A stretch of DNA of 64,000 nt. Origin: CAYPTB01 sp964413535. GTDB taxonomy: Bacteria > Planctomycetota > UBA1135 > GCA-002686595. The first letter of the stretch is position 1; every line of letters starts with the position of its first letter. The position numbers were made by a program, and so were the translations under genes. The notes under the pieces are model-generated. The model was not told the DNA's origin. It made no database searches and was given only the letters and a program-made list of their open reading frames with translations. The stretch is from assembly GCA_964413535.1 (NCBI GenBank), contig CAYPTB010000029.1, positions 62,001-126,000 of the forward strand, written 5' to 3'. This document shows positions 1-8,589 of this stretch, one piece after another.

Positions 1-171
1 CATTCGAGTAGCCCCCAGTCGGCGTGTCCCGAGAGCCCTGCCTGCATTCTAGGTCGCTGATCGACGCCCGCTCGCGCCGGAGCCACTCCGCAGGCTCGTT
101 CCGGCAGGTCGCGCTCGTTGCAAACGAGTTCGCAAACAGCTATCCCGAGGCCTCGGGCTTCACTCCCACCC

Positions 172-873
172 ATGGTCGAGCCGTCCAAAGTCGCCTGGAC
201 CCGACCGCAACCTGCGACCTCTCCCGCGCGGGACGAGGTCGACGCCGCGGGGGGCGCGCGCAGGCCGGGGGCTCAGGCCACGGCCGAGCCCGGGGCCCTC
301 GACGAGCTCGCGCTCGCGCGCGCCGTCCGGGCGCGCGACGCGCGCGCGGTCGAAGTCTTCCTCGAGCGCTTCCGGCCGCTCCTGCAGCACTGCATCGGGC
401 AGTTCGAGGCGGAGGCCTCGGCGCGCGAGGACCTCTTCCAGGACCTCGTCGCCTACGCCTTCGAGCGCCTCGACCGCGATCGCTTCGATCCCGAGAAGGG
501 CTCCCTCGGCACCTGGCTCTACCGCGTCGCGTGGTGCCGCTGCGTCGACCTGAAACGCCGCGAGAGCACGGGGCGGCGGTTGCCGCTCGCCGCCGCGGAA
601 GAGCCGCGAGAAGCTCTGGATCTCCGCCCCGGTCCCGAGGCGGCCGCCGGAGATCTCGAGGTGGGAGAGCTCGTTCGGCGCTGCCTGGCGGAGATCGACC
701 CGGAGGACGCCGAGCTCCTGCGCATGCGACACCTCGAGGACATGACGTTGGTCGACATCGCCGCCCTACGCGCGCAGACCCTGGAGACGGTCAAGTACCG
801 GATCAAGCGCGCCACGGAAGGGCTGCGCCGCCGCCTGCTCGCGAGTCGCCTCACGCCGGAGCTCGTCGAATGA
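172..873 (+). CDS. ECF-type RNA polymerase sigma factor
   Basis: A 233-residue sigma-70-family protein of the extracytoplasmic-function type, expected to direct core RNA polymerase to a small set of promoters. Region sigma-2 is about residues 55-130 (AREDLFQDLVAYAF, then GSLGTWLYRVAWCRCVD). Region sigma-4 is about 165-225 (IDPEDAELLRMRHLEDMTL followed by an HTH and the basic helix TVKYRIKRATEGLRRRL). The ATG at 172 is preferred over an upstream in-frame TTG at 118 because the first 45 residues are already a low-complexity leader; no clear Shine-Dalgarno is visible. Its last codon and stop overlap the start of the anti-sigma gene (ATGA at 870-873), so the two are translationally coupled. Class is certain; the regulon cannot be read from the sequence. 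Confidence 0.92.
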   Translation: MVEPSKVAWTRPQPATSPARDEVDAAGGARRPGAQATAEPGALDELALARAVRARDARAVEVFLERFRPLLQHCIGQFEAEASAREDLFQDLVAYAFERLDRDRFDPEKGSLGTWLYRVAWCRCVDLKRRESTGRRLPLAAAEEPREALDLRPGPEAAAGDLEVGELVRRCLAEIDPEDAELLRMRHLEDMTLVDIAALRAQTLETVKYRIKRATEGLRRRLLASRLTPELVE

Positions 874-2279
874 GCCGGATTCCGGCGAAAGGGCCCCCCG
901 GGCGGGATCCGCGTGCGGACTCGGAGGCGCACATGAAGGTCCGAGGGAATCGAGGGGCTCCCCTCCTGCCGGTCTGCACGGACCCGCGGCAGGGGAAGCT
1001 CCTCGCGAGCTACGACGGGCTCGACGGAGGAGCGCGCGCGGAGCTCGGCGTCCACACCGCGCGCTGCCCGGTCTGCGGACCGCGCTGGCAGGTGCTGCGG
1101 GCCGCCGAGGCCTGGCTCGAGCGCGGCGGCGACGCGCGCCGGAGCGCGGCGCAGCGGCGGAGTGCGCCGGATGCGGCGGGTCCCGGAACGAGCGTCGCTC
1201 CCGCGTCGGTCGCGCACCCGCCGACGAGCGGAGCTCGCTCGAAGGACCGTGCGGCTCGCGCGACTCGGGGGCGCGGCTCCCCGGTCGCGCCGACCCCGGC
1301 CAGTCCCTGTCCGCGGGCCGAGGACCTGTACGACTTCGGACGCGGCCCCGGTTCCCGGCCCCTCGCGCGCGAGCTCCACGCGTCGATCACGCGCCACGTC
1401 GCGGGCTGCGCCGCGTGCCAAAGCTTCACCGCCACGCTCGCCGTCCCCATCCCGGTCCCCATCGAGCGCGAAGCTCCCGGTGTGGAACTCGACTCGGACG
1501 AGGATCTCGAGCCCGGCGAGGACCCGGTTCGACGCGCGGTGTCCGGGCGCGGGCGCGCGCCCCGCGCGAAGACCGCGCTCCCGTCGCCGGACGAACGCGC
1601 GCTCGCACGGCGCAAGCCGTTCCTGCTGCTGCGCGGCGAGAGCGAGCGGACGTGGCCGATCTGGGCGGCCCTGGCCACGGCCGCGGCTCTGCTCCTGTTC
1701 GTCTTGCGCTTCTTCGACGGCGAGACCTCGCGCTCGCGGGAGTTCGCCGGCATCCCGCGCCGCTTCCCCGACGCCCAGGTCCTGCGCGGCCGCGGCCAGA
1801 GCCCGCTCGTCTTCCCGCGCGACCGCGTGTTGGCGGCGCCGGCGGGGAGCGGAACCCTGCGGCCGCTCGTCTTCGAGATCCTCCCCGAGGAAGACGCCTC
1901 GGCCTACCGCGTCGCGCTGCGTCGGCACGCGGGCGGCGCGTTCGATGCAGGCCATCTGGTCGTGGCACTCACGAGCGATTCGACGCGCCTCGACGCACCG
2001 GACGTCCATCTGGAACCGGGCGCCTACACCTGGGAAGCTTGGGCGGTCGTCCACGGTCTCGATCGTCCCCTGGGCGAGCGCGACTTCGAGGTCGCCGTCG
2101 ATGAAGACCTCTACGCGGAGTGGCAGCGGCTCGAACGCGAGGACGAGCCCGAGCGCAGCGAACGACGGCTCGCGCTCCTGCACGAGCGCGGCTACCTCGG
2201 CGACGCGCGCGCCTTCGCGCGCGAGCTCCCGGCCAGCGCGGAGCGCGACCGCTACCTCGACGCTCTCCCCGGACGCTGA
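870..2279 (+). CDS. Membrane anti-sigma factor with two ZAS-type zinc motifs
   Basis: A 469-residue protein expected to bind and hold the upstream sigma factor at the membrane. It carries two H-x3-C-x2-C motifs typical of zinc-binding anti-sigma domains: HTARCPVC (H62, C66, C69) and HVAGCAAC (H176, C180, C183). Two such motifs in one anti-sigma protein are uncommon. A single transmembrane helix follows at about 262-282 (WPIWAALATAAALLLFVLRF). About 185 residues lie beyond it, probably in the periplasm, including a beta-rich stretch (PLVFEILPEEDASAYRVAL) like those of other zf-HC2 receptor proteins, and a charged helical tail. The ATG at 870 overlaps the sigma stop. The next gene encodes an exported CHAT protease, which would meet this outer domain. 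Role inferred from motifs and neighbours. Confidence 0.82.
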   Translation: MSRIPAKGPPGRDPRADSEAHMKVRGNRGAPLLPVCTDPRQGKLLASYDGLDGGARAELGVHTARCPVCGPRWQVLRAAEAWLERGGDARRSAAQRRSAPDAAGPGTSVAPASVAHPPTSGARSKDRAARATRGRGSPVAPTPASPCPRAEDLYDFGRGPGSRPLARELHASITRHVAGCAACQSFTATLAVPIPVPIEREAPGVELDSDEDLEPGEDPVRRAVSGRGRAPRAKTALPSPDERALARRKPFLLLRGESERTWPIWAALATAAALLLFVLRFFDGETSRSREFAGIPRRFPDAQVLRGRGQSPLVFPRDRVLAAPAGSGTLRPLVFEILPEEDASAYRVALRRHAGGAFDAGHLVVALTSDSTRLDAPDVHLEPGAYTWEAWAVVHGLDRPLGERDFEVAVDEDLYAEWQRLEREDEPERSERRLALLHERGYLGDARAFARELPASAERDRYLDALPGR

Positions 2280-2283
2280 GCGG

Positions 2284-4767
2284 ATTCTCGGACGGTGCGT
2301 CCGCGCCGCGCGCTCGGCGGGCCTCGTCCTCTGCGCGCTCGCGTCGCTCGGCGCGGCGCAGGTCGGGGACGCCGACGCGCTCGGCCCGCGCCTGGAGGGC
2401 TTCCTGGCGCAGCTCGAGCGGCTGCGCGCCGGCAATCGCAAGGCCACGTCGGAGTTGCTCGAGGTCGCGGATCTCCTGTGTCGCGAGCACGCGCGCTGCG
2501 ACGCCGTGGAGATCGCGCGCTACTACGCCTCGTTGTCGGACGCGGGGCTCGTGCGCGGACGGGAAGACGACCTGAGCTTCGCCGCGGCCCACGCCGAGAT
2601 CCGCGGTGCGCGCGGTCTCCAAGGGGAAGCGTGGCTCGCCGTGCGCGCGCGCGTGCTCGAGGACCTCGCCCGGCTCGCCCTGCACGGCGAGGCGGCCGAG
2701 GACCGGATCCCGCGGGCGCGGGCGCTCGCGCTCGCGGCGCTCTTGCGCACGGAGGAGCTCGAGCGCAGCTCGTCCGCGGCCGTGCACGACTGGTCGAGCG
2801 AGCTCGCCCTGGCGCGGGACGAGGCGCGCGGGAGCCTCGAGATCTTCGCGGCCGCGGGGATGCAGCGGGCGCGGCTGGAGCCCCTGTGGGTCGTCGGGCG
2901 CCTCGAGCGCTTGGCCGGTGAGCGCATCGCGGCGCGCGCCGCGCTCGAGGAATGCTTGGCCGAGGCCGAGCGCCTCGGACAGCCGGGCTTCGGCGAGCGC
3001 GCGTCGACCGTGCTGCTCGTGCTCGCGCGCGAGGCCGGCGACGACCACCAGCAGCTCCGCCTGCTCGGACGGCTCGCGCGCCTCTGCTCGCCGGACGAGA
3101 GCTGGCCGCTCGTGCGCGACTACGCGCGCTGGATCCTCCAGCGCGACCAGCCGCGCGTCGCGTTCGAGCTCCTCGCGCGCCACCCGGTCGACGCGGAGCG
3201 CCCCGGCGCGGAGAGCGACGCTTGCGACTGGCGGCTACTGGCCGGGAGCGCGGCGCTGCGCGCGGGCGACCTCGCCACCGCGCGCGAGCACTTCGACTGG
3301 CTCTCGGACGCGAACAGCCGCGTCGAAGTGCTCGCGCAGGCCAGCCTGTCGCTCGCGGCGGGCCGGCCCGAAGAGGTCGTGGCCGCCCTCGGCGACGGGG
3401 GGCTCGCGCTGGGCTACGCGCCGCTCGAGGAAGCCACGGGGTATTCGATGCTCGGCGAAGCGGAGCTCCGCTTGGGGCGCACCGAACCGGCGCGGTCCCA
3501 CCTCGAGCACGCGCTCGAGCTCTCCGAACGCTGGCGCGCCGAGCTCGGGGACGGCGGACGCAGCGTCTTCGGCGAGTGGGTCGGGTTGCACACGGTCACC
3601 CTGCTCGCGCAGGCGCAGGCGCAGGTCGGTCGAGAGCTGGACGCGGCGCGCACGATCGAGAGCTTCCAGTCGCGCGCGCTGCGCGAGGCGCAGGGTCCCG
3701 CGAGCGCGGCGACCTTGACGGCGGACGAGCTCAGCGCGTGGGCCGACGCCTACCCGCTCGGGCTCGTCACTTGGGCGATCGGAGCCGATTTCGGCGTCGT
3801 CGCGCACGTCGCCCCCGTCCGCGAGGGCGAATCGAACGCATCCCGCGCGTGGGCGGCTCCGATCGCGCGCGGGCGGACCGAGCTGCGCACCGCCGCGCGG
3901 CGCCTGCGCGAAGCGCTGCTCGCGGGGCGCGACGAGCACGCGCACGCGCTGGCCTCCGAGATCGCGGCCGCGATCGTCCCGCGCGAGCTCGCGGAGCGCC
4001 TCGGCGCTCTCGCTCTGGGCGCGAGCTCGCCGCCGCGGCTCCTCGCGCTCGCGCACGGTCCGCTCGAGAGCTTGCCGCTCGAGTTCTTGTTCGAGCGCGA
4101 GGGTGGGATCGCGCGGGACGTGTCGCTCGTCGTGTTGCCGGGTCTAGTCCAGGGCCTGCCGGCGCAGGGCGTGATCGATTTCTCCGCGCTCACGGGCTGG
4201 ACGCTCGTGGCCGGCAACGGGGAGACGGGCGAGCTGCCCGCGGCCGCGGCGGAAGTGCGCGCGCTCGAGGGCGCGCTGCGCGGCGCGCGGCGGCTCGAGG
4301 CCGACGACGCCGCGCGCGAGCTCGACTTGGCCCTCGCGCGCGGCGCGCCCCTGCACGTCGCCACGCACCTCGAATACGGGTGCGGTTGCGAGGACACGCG
4401 CCTGGCGCCGCTCGCCCTGGCCTTGCCGGACGGGAGCACGCTCTGCGCGCACGAGGTCGCGCGGCTCGCCCCCGCTTCGCCGCTCGTGTTCCTCGGCGCG
4501 TGCGAATCGGGCGGCGGCGACTTCGTCGATGCGGAAGGGCTGCAGGGACTGACGCGCGCCTTCCTCGAGTCGGGCACGCGCAACGTCGTCGTCACGCTGT
4601 GGCCGGTCGAGGACGGCGCCGCGCGCGACTTCGCGCTCGCCTTCCACGCCGAATTGCGGTCTTCCGCTTCGCCCGCCTGCGCGACGCATCGCGCGCGGCG
4701 CGCGTTGGCCGCCCGGGGGGCTGCGCCGAGCGTCTGGGCGGCGTTCCGGCTGGTCGGCGTGGACTGA
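2284..4767 (+). CDS. Exported TPR-CHAT (caspase-like) peptidase
   Basis: About 827 residues. An N-terminal hydrophobic stretch (AGLVLCALASLGAAQ) after basic residues looks like a Sec signal peptide. Residues from about 40 to 520 are alpha-helical TPR-like repeats (for example YSMLGEAELRLGRTEPARSH). The last 300 residues form a CHAT domain with the expected dyad: His in LHVATHL (about residue 695) and Cys in FLGACESGGG (about 740), followed by GLTRAFLESGTRNVVVTLWPV. CHAT domains are caspase-relative cysteine peptidases. Its position behind a sigma/anti-sigma pair suggests the anti-sigma as a substrate or partner (inference). No in-frame ATG, GTG or TTG lies between the anti-sigma stop (2277-2279) and the signal peptide; I tentatively use the ATT at 2284, with coupling to the upstream stop, so the start is uncertain. 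Confidence 0.8.
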   Translation: MLGRCVRAARSAGLVLCALASLGAAQVGDADALGPRLEGFLAQLERLRAGNRKATSELLEVADLLCREHARCDAVEIARYYASLSDAGLVRGREDDLSFAAAHAEIRGARGLQGEAWLAVRARVLEDLARLALHGEAAEDRIPRARALALAALLRTEELERSSSAAVHDWSSELALARDEARGSLEIFAAAGMQRARLEPLWVVGRLERLAGERIAARAALEECLAEAERLGQPGFGERASTVLLVLAREAGDDHQQLRLLGRLARLCSPDESWPLVRDYARWILQRDQPRVAFELLARHPVDAERPGAESDACDWRLLAGSAALRAGDLATAREHFDWLSDANSRVEVLAQASLSLAAGRPEEVVAALGDGGLALGYAPLEEATGYSMLGEAELRLGRTEPARSHLEHALELSERWRAELGDGGRSVFGEWVGLHTVTLLAQAQAQVGRELDAARTIESFQSRALREAQGPASAATLTADELSAWADAYPLGLVTWAIGADFGVVAHVAPVREGESNASRAWAAPIARGRTELRTAARRLREALLAGRDEHAHALASEIAAAIVPRELAERLGALALGASSPPRLLALAHGPLESLPLEFLFEREGGIARDVSLVVLPGLVQGLPAQGVIDFSALTGWTLVAGNGETGELPAAAAEVRALEGALRGARRLEADDAARELDLALARGAPLHVATHLEYGCGCEDTRLAPLALALPDGSTLCAHEVARLAPASPLVFLGACESGGGDFVDAEGLQGLTRAFLESGTRNVVVTLWPVEDGAARDFALAFHAELRSSASPACATHRARRALAARGAAPSVWAAFRLVGVD

Positions 4768-4868
4768 AGCGCGCGCCGGCGGAATCCGCTCAAGCTCGAG
4801 CGCGCGCGCGCCCGACAGTCGGAGGTGGCCGATCCCCACACGGTCTACCCCCGCAGAGGAGGTTCCCC

Positions 4869-5405
4869 ATGATCTGTGCCGTTCTCTCCGCGGCCATCGC
4901 GCTCTCCGGAGCCCAAGCGGACTCCGCTCCACGAAACGACGTCGCGATCGTGCTGGTCGGCGCACGCGGCGTCCGAGCGATCAACCCGACCGCATGCGAT
5001 CGCGTGCTCGTCGTCGGCGATCTCGAGGGCCGGCTGGCGCTGACCCTCCTTCCGGCCGGCAGCGACGCGACCTATCCCCTGCCCGCCGGCGTCGCGCAGG
5101 GCTCGTACATCGAGCTCCTGACCCTCGGCCCGATGGGTCTCGAGCGAACGGGGGCGATCTCGATCGATCCCGCGCTCTCCGGCGGAGCGTTCGTCGTGAC
5201 GGCCGCGCCGGGTCACGCTTGCAGCTTCGTCCTCGGGGCCTCGGCCGCGGTGGCGTCGACCGCGGCGACCTCGGCCTCGTCGAGCGGAGCCTGCACCTGC
5301 GCGACCCATCTCGCGCTCCTGCACGTCCCGGTCGTGGTGCCCACCGAGAGCATGGGGCCCAGTCGCCCCCCCCGCCTCGACGACGAGGCGCTCCCGGTCC
5401 TGTAG
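4869..5405 (+). CDS. Small exported protein of unknown function
   Basis: A 178-residue protein not recognised as a known family. It begins with a short signal-peptide-like segment (MICAVLSAAIALSGAQA). The middle is beta-rich and hydrophobic (VAIVLVGARGVRAINP, RLALTLLPAG, GSYIELLTLGP), and near the C-terminus there is an Ala/Ser-rich stretch followed by CTCATH. The start is well supported: AGAGGAGG lies a few bases upstream (about 4856-4863). It follows the CHAT protease gene by 101 bases on the same strand, so it may belong to the same transcript or be a target of the sigma factor. An exported or periplasmic location is likely; function unknown. Confidence 0.6.
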   Translation: MICAVLSAAIALSGAQADSAPRNDVAIVLVGARGVRAINPTACDRVLVVGDLEGRLALTLLPAGSDATYPLPAGVAQGSYIELLTLGPMGLERTGAISIDPALSGGAFVVTAAPGHACSFVLGASAAVASTAATSASSSGACTCATHLALLHVPVVVPTESMGPSRPPRLDDEALPVL

Positions 5406-5434
5406 CCCTCCCGCATTCCCCGTACTTCCTCTTG

Positions 5435-5480
5435 AAGTGCCCGTCCGCCGACCTTCGCCTTGGAGGGTCGGCGGACACTT
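5435..5480. terminator. Strong inverted repeat downstream of the CHAT cassette
   Basis: GTCCGCCGACC (5443-5453) and GGTCGGCGGAC (5466-5476) are perfect 11-bp complements around a 12-base loop, flanked by AAGT (5435-5438) and ACTT (5477-5480), which can extend the stem. It lies 38 bases after the stop of the small exported protein. No T-run follows, so it is either a GC-rich terminator or mRNA-stabilising hairpin, or a protein-binding site. Confidence 0.5.
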
Positions 5481-5636
5481 CATTCGGGCCGACCGTCGGC
5501 TGGGCCATTTCTTGCGCGCCGGCCTGAGCCTCGAAGCGTTCGAGGATGCCGAGGCGCCCGCCGAGGCGACGAGGAGTCCTTGCCTCCCTCCCCGTGGCGC
5601 GGGCAAACTTCCGCGCCCGAATTCCCCGTGACAGCG

Positions 5637-5876
5637 ATGCTCCCGAAGAAGCGCGTCTCCTGCTCGACCTGCGTCCACTTCCGCTCGGCTCCCTACCAGG
5701 CGCGGATCGAGGGCTGTTACCTCGAGAAGAACATGCCGGGCCGACAGAAGGACGCCTTCCTGGACGAGCAGCAGATCCCGGGCGATCACGAGAAGATCAA
5801 CCTGCGCGGTGATTGCCCCGATCACCAGGTGCGCCCCGCGCGCGCTTCGCTCTGGAAGCGGCTGCTCGCGAGCTGA
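5637..5876 (+). CDS. Small four-cysteine protein, unknown
   Basis: A 79-residue protein with cysteines arranged as CSTC near the N-terminus and two further single cysteines (EGCYLEKN and RGDCPDH), plausibly a small metal site. It has no signal peptide and is rich in charged residues, with conserved-looking segments (CVHFRSAPYQARIEGCY). The ATG at 5637 fits the globular sequence; an in-frame GTG lies three codons upstream at 5628. It is convergent with the histidine kinase, its stop lying 20 bases from the kinase stop. Coding status rests on the amino-acid composition, which differs from the Arg/Ala-rich noise of non-coding frames here. Confidence 0.55.
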   Translation: MLPKKRVSCSTCVHFRSAPYQARIEGCYLEKNMPGRQKDAFLDEQQIPGDHEKINLRGDCPDHQVRPARASLWKRLLAS

Positions 5877-5895
5877 GGGAGGCTTTTCGCGCGAG

Positions 5896-8319
5896 TCAGC
5901 TCGGTCCGGAGCCCGGATCGTCCGGGTCGCGCGGCTCCGCGGAGCCTCCGAACTCGCGGAAGCAGCGGTCGAGAACCTCCGGCAGGTGGTCGACGGCGCG
6001 CTCGAGCCCCTCGAAGTCACTGGCCGAGACGGAGTCCTCGAGCTCCGCCGTGACGGCGAGGAGCTCTTCCTGGTCCAGCGTGGTCGCGGCGGCGGAGAGC
6101 AACTCGATCGCGCGCTGGGCCGCGTTCGCGTCGCGCTCGGAGACGCCGCACTTCAGCTTCTCGAGGCACGCGCGCGTGCGGCGCTCGAAGCCCGACAGCG
6201 CGCGCGAGAGCACGCCCTGGTCGCTCGCGACGGCGGGACGCAACTCGCCGGACGGAGGCTCGGATTCCTTCGGGCACGGGCGCACCCGTGAGCGGCGCCC
6301 CGTGGCATCCTCCGTATCGGACGGCTTGGCCTCCTGCTCGAGACGGCGCACCACGGAGTCGAGCTTGACCGTGAGCTCGCGCGCCGAGACCGGCTTGGAG
6401 AGGTAGTCGTCCATGCCGGCGCGCAGGCAACGCTCGCGGTCGCCCTTCATCGCATTGGCGGTGAGCGCCACGATCGTGGGTCGGCCCGCGCGCCCGGCGA
6501 AAGCCTCGCGGATGCGGCGCGTCGCCTCGAAGCCGTCGACGCGCGGCATCTGGCAGTCCATCAGGATCACGTCGTAGATCCCGCTCTGCGCGCTCTCGAC
6601 CGCGAGCTCTCCGTCGCCCACGACGTCGCACGAGAAGCCCGCGCGCTTCAGGAGCTTCTGCACGACGACTTGGTTGATCTTGTTGTCCTCGGCCAGCAGC
6701 ACGCGCAATGCGCCGCGGCTCTCGCGCGAGAGCTCGGGCGCCGGATCGATCGACTCCTGACTCTCGCCACTCTGGCACAGACCGAGCGCGACCTCGAGGA
6801 CGGCGTACAGCCGCGTGAGGTGGATCGGAGCGGCGACGACGGCGTTCGCTCCCACGACGGCATCTTCGCGCGAGAGGGCCAGAGCGACGACGTACGGCGC
6901 GGGGGCGAGCTCGCGCGCGGCGGCGACGATCCGCTCGAAGCCTCCGCTGCGCAGGTCCGTCTCGGCCACGACGACCTTGAACCCGCCGCGCGCCAGCGCG
7001 CGCGCCGCCTTGCCTCCGGTCGGCTGGACGTCGCAAGCGAGACCGAAGCGCCGCAGGTGCATGGCGAGCTCCAGCGCGTTCGGCTCCGCCCGCATGGCGA
7101 GCAGCACGCGCTCCCCCTCGACCTCGGCCGGAAGCACGTACCGGTCGGCTCCGCGCGCGTCCTTCTCGAGCGCCGCCGTGAACCAGAAGGTCGAGCCCTC
7201 GCCCACCGTCGACATGGCTCCGATCACGCCGCCCATCAGCTCGGCAAGTTGCTTGCAGATCGCGAGGCCCAGACCCGTGCCGCCGAACTCGCGCGTCGTC
7301 GAGCTGTCGATCTGGGAGAAGGAGCGGAACAGACGGTCCATGCGCTCGGCCGGGATGCCGATGCCCGTGTCGTTGACGGCGAAGCGCACGACGACCGCCG
7401 CGTCGGTCTCGCTCTCGACCTCGATCGAGAGCGACACGAGTCCCTTCTCCGTGAACTTGAGCGCGTTCCCGAGCAGGTTCGCGAGAACCTGTCGGATGCG
7501 CGTCGGGTCGCCCAGCACCGCCGCGGGAACGCCGGGCTGGACGCGGTAGTCGAAGTCGAGCCCCTTCTTGCGCGCCACGTGCGCCATGAGATCCACGACC
7601 TCTTCGGTGGTGCGGTAGAGGTCGATCGCGATGTGCTCGAGCCGCAACTTGCCGGCCTCGATCTTGGAGAAATCGAGGATGTCGTTGAGGATCCCGAGCA
7701 GGGACTCCGCGGAGCCCTTCAGCATGCGCGTGTAGCGCTCCTGCTCCGGCTGGAGATCGGTTTGGAGCAGCACGTCCACCATGCCCAAGACGCCGTTCAT
7801 GGGCGTCCGGATCTCGTGGCTCATGTTCGCCAGGAACTCGGACTTCGCGACCGTCGCGTCTTGCGCCTTGCGCATCGAGGACTCGAGGCTCTTGTTCAGG
7901 CGGCGCAACTCGGCGGTGCGCCCGAGCACTTCGTTCTCCAGGTTCGCGCGGTAGTGATCCAGTGCCACGTCGCGCTCTTGCATGTGCCGGAGCAGCAGGT
8001 CGAACGCACAGGCGAGGAAGGCGATCTCGTCCTCGTCGTCCTTCTCGACGAGCACGGCGAAGTCTCCGCGCTGCGAAACGGCTCGCATCGTGCCCGCGAG
8101 CAACCGCATGGGCTCCGAGATCGTCCGCTGGAGCCGTAGCGACGCTCCGAGCGTGAGTCCGGCCGCCAGAACCAGGACCACACCTGCGATCGCGCCCGCG
8201 GCGCTCGCACCGGTCCGAAGCTGCGTGGATGCGGCCCACGCGCAGATCGCCGCGAGCAGCGAGCACACGGAGATCAGCGCGAGCCTGCGCCGGATGGAGA
8301 GGTCGTGGGCGCTCTTCAC
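5896..8319 (-). CDS. Hybrid sensor histidine kinase with pseudo-receiver, receiver and Hpt-like tail
   Basis: An 807-residue membrane histidine kinase. Order: two close transmembrane helices (about 13-33 and 39-62) with almost no periplasmic loop; HAMP-like linker (68-120); HisKA with phospho-acceptor His168 (SHEIRTPMNG); HATPase with N-box NLLGNALKFTEKG, G1 DTGIGIP and G2 FGGTGLGLAI; a degenerate receiver (about 402-515) where the phospho-Asp position reads VVVAETD, Glu instead of Asp; a canonical receiver (537-655) with Asp588 in LMDCQMP, T620 and K642; and a C-terminal helical Hpt-like domain (about 705-790). In that domain the usual HxxKG is replaced by AIELLSAAATTL, so it lacks the phospho-His. 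The GTG at 8319 is chosen because it directly precedes the first helix; longer forms add Arg-rich noise. No dedicated response regulator is adjacent. Confidence 0.88.
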   Translation of the reverse strand: MKSAHDLSIRRRLALISVCSLLAAICAWAASTQLRTGASAAGAIAGVVLVLAAGLTLGASLRLQRTISEPMRLLAGTMRAVSQRGDFAVLVEKDDEDEIAFLACAFDLLLRHMQERDVALDHYRANLENEVLGRTAELRRLNKSLESSMRKAQDATVAKSEFLANMSHEIRTPMNGVLGMVDVLLQTDLQPEQERYTRMLKGSAESLLGILNDILDFSKIEAGKLRLEHIAIDLYRTTEEVVDLMAHVARKKGLDFDYRVQPGVPAAVLGDPTRIRQVLANLLGNALKFTEKGLVSLSIEVESETDAAVVVRFAVNDTGIGIPAERMDRLFRSFSQIDSSTTREFGGTGLGLAICKQLAELMGGVIGAMSTVGEGSTFWFTAALEKDARGADRYVLPAEVEGERVLLAMRAEPNALELAMHLRRFGLACDVQPTGGKAARALARGGFKVVVAETDLRSGGFERIVAAARELAPAPYVVALALSREDAVVGANAVVAAPIHLTRLYAVLEVALGLCQSGESQESIDPAPELSRESRGALRVLLAEDNKINQVVVQKLLKRAGFSCDVVGDGELAVESAQSGIYDVILMDCQMPRVDGFEATRRIREAFAGRAGRPTIVALTANAMKGDRERCLRAGMDDYLSKPVSARELTVKLDSVVRRLEQEAKPSDTEDATGRRSRVRPCPKESEPPSGELRPAVASDQGVLSRALSGFERRTRACLEKLKCGVSERDANAAQRAIELLSAAATTLDQEELLAVTAELEDSVSASDFEGLERAVDHLPEVLDRCFREFGGSAEPRDPDDPGSGPS

Positions 8320-8589
8320 CGCGGGCTCTCCCGCCGCGGTCGCGGGGCGCGGGCCCCAGCGCCCGCGGCGCCCGTGCCGCGCACGAGCCGTCGACCGGCG
8401 AACGCGGTCGGCGAAGGAAGTCGAAGGGAAGACAAGGGATCGCGCGCCGCACGAAACGCGCGGCCAGCCTCTCTCGGTGGTGCGTGTGCCGTACGCGGGA
8501 CGAGCCGAGCCGCCGTGCCCGCGCGAACGCGCGCGACGCCGCGCCCTCCACCCCGACGCCGCTTCATCGGCAGGCACGGAGCGCGATCC

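Noticed and set aside
24..869. A long upstream in-frame extension of the anti-sigma gene
   Set aside because: It overlaps the sigma gene in another frame and is Arg/Ala/Gly noise; the ATGA overlap at 870 gives a natural start.
519..2447. Long open frames on the minus strand opposite the sigma and anti-sigma genes
   Set aside because: High GC removes stop codons on both strands; these frames have no domain signal and Arg-rich noise composition.
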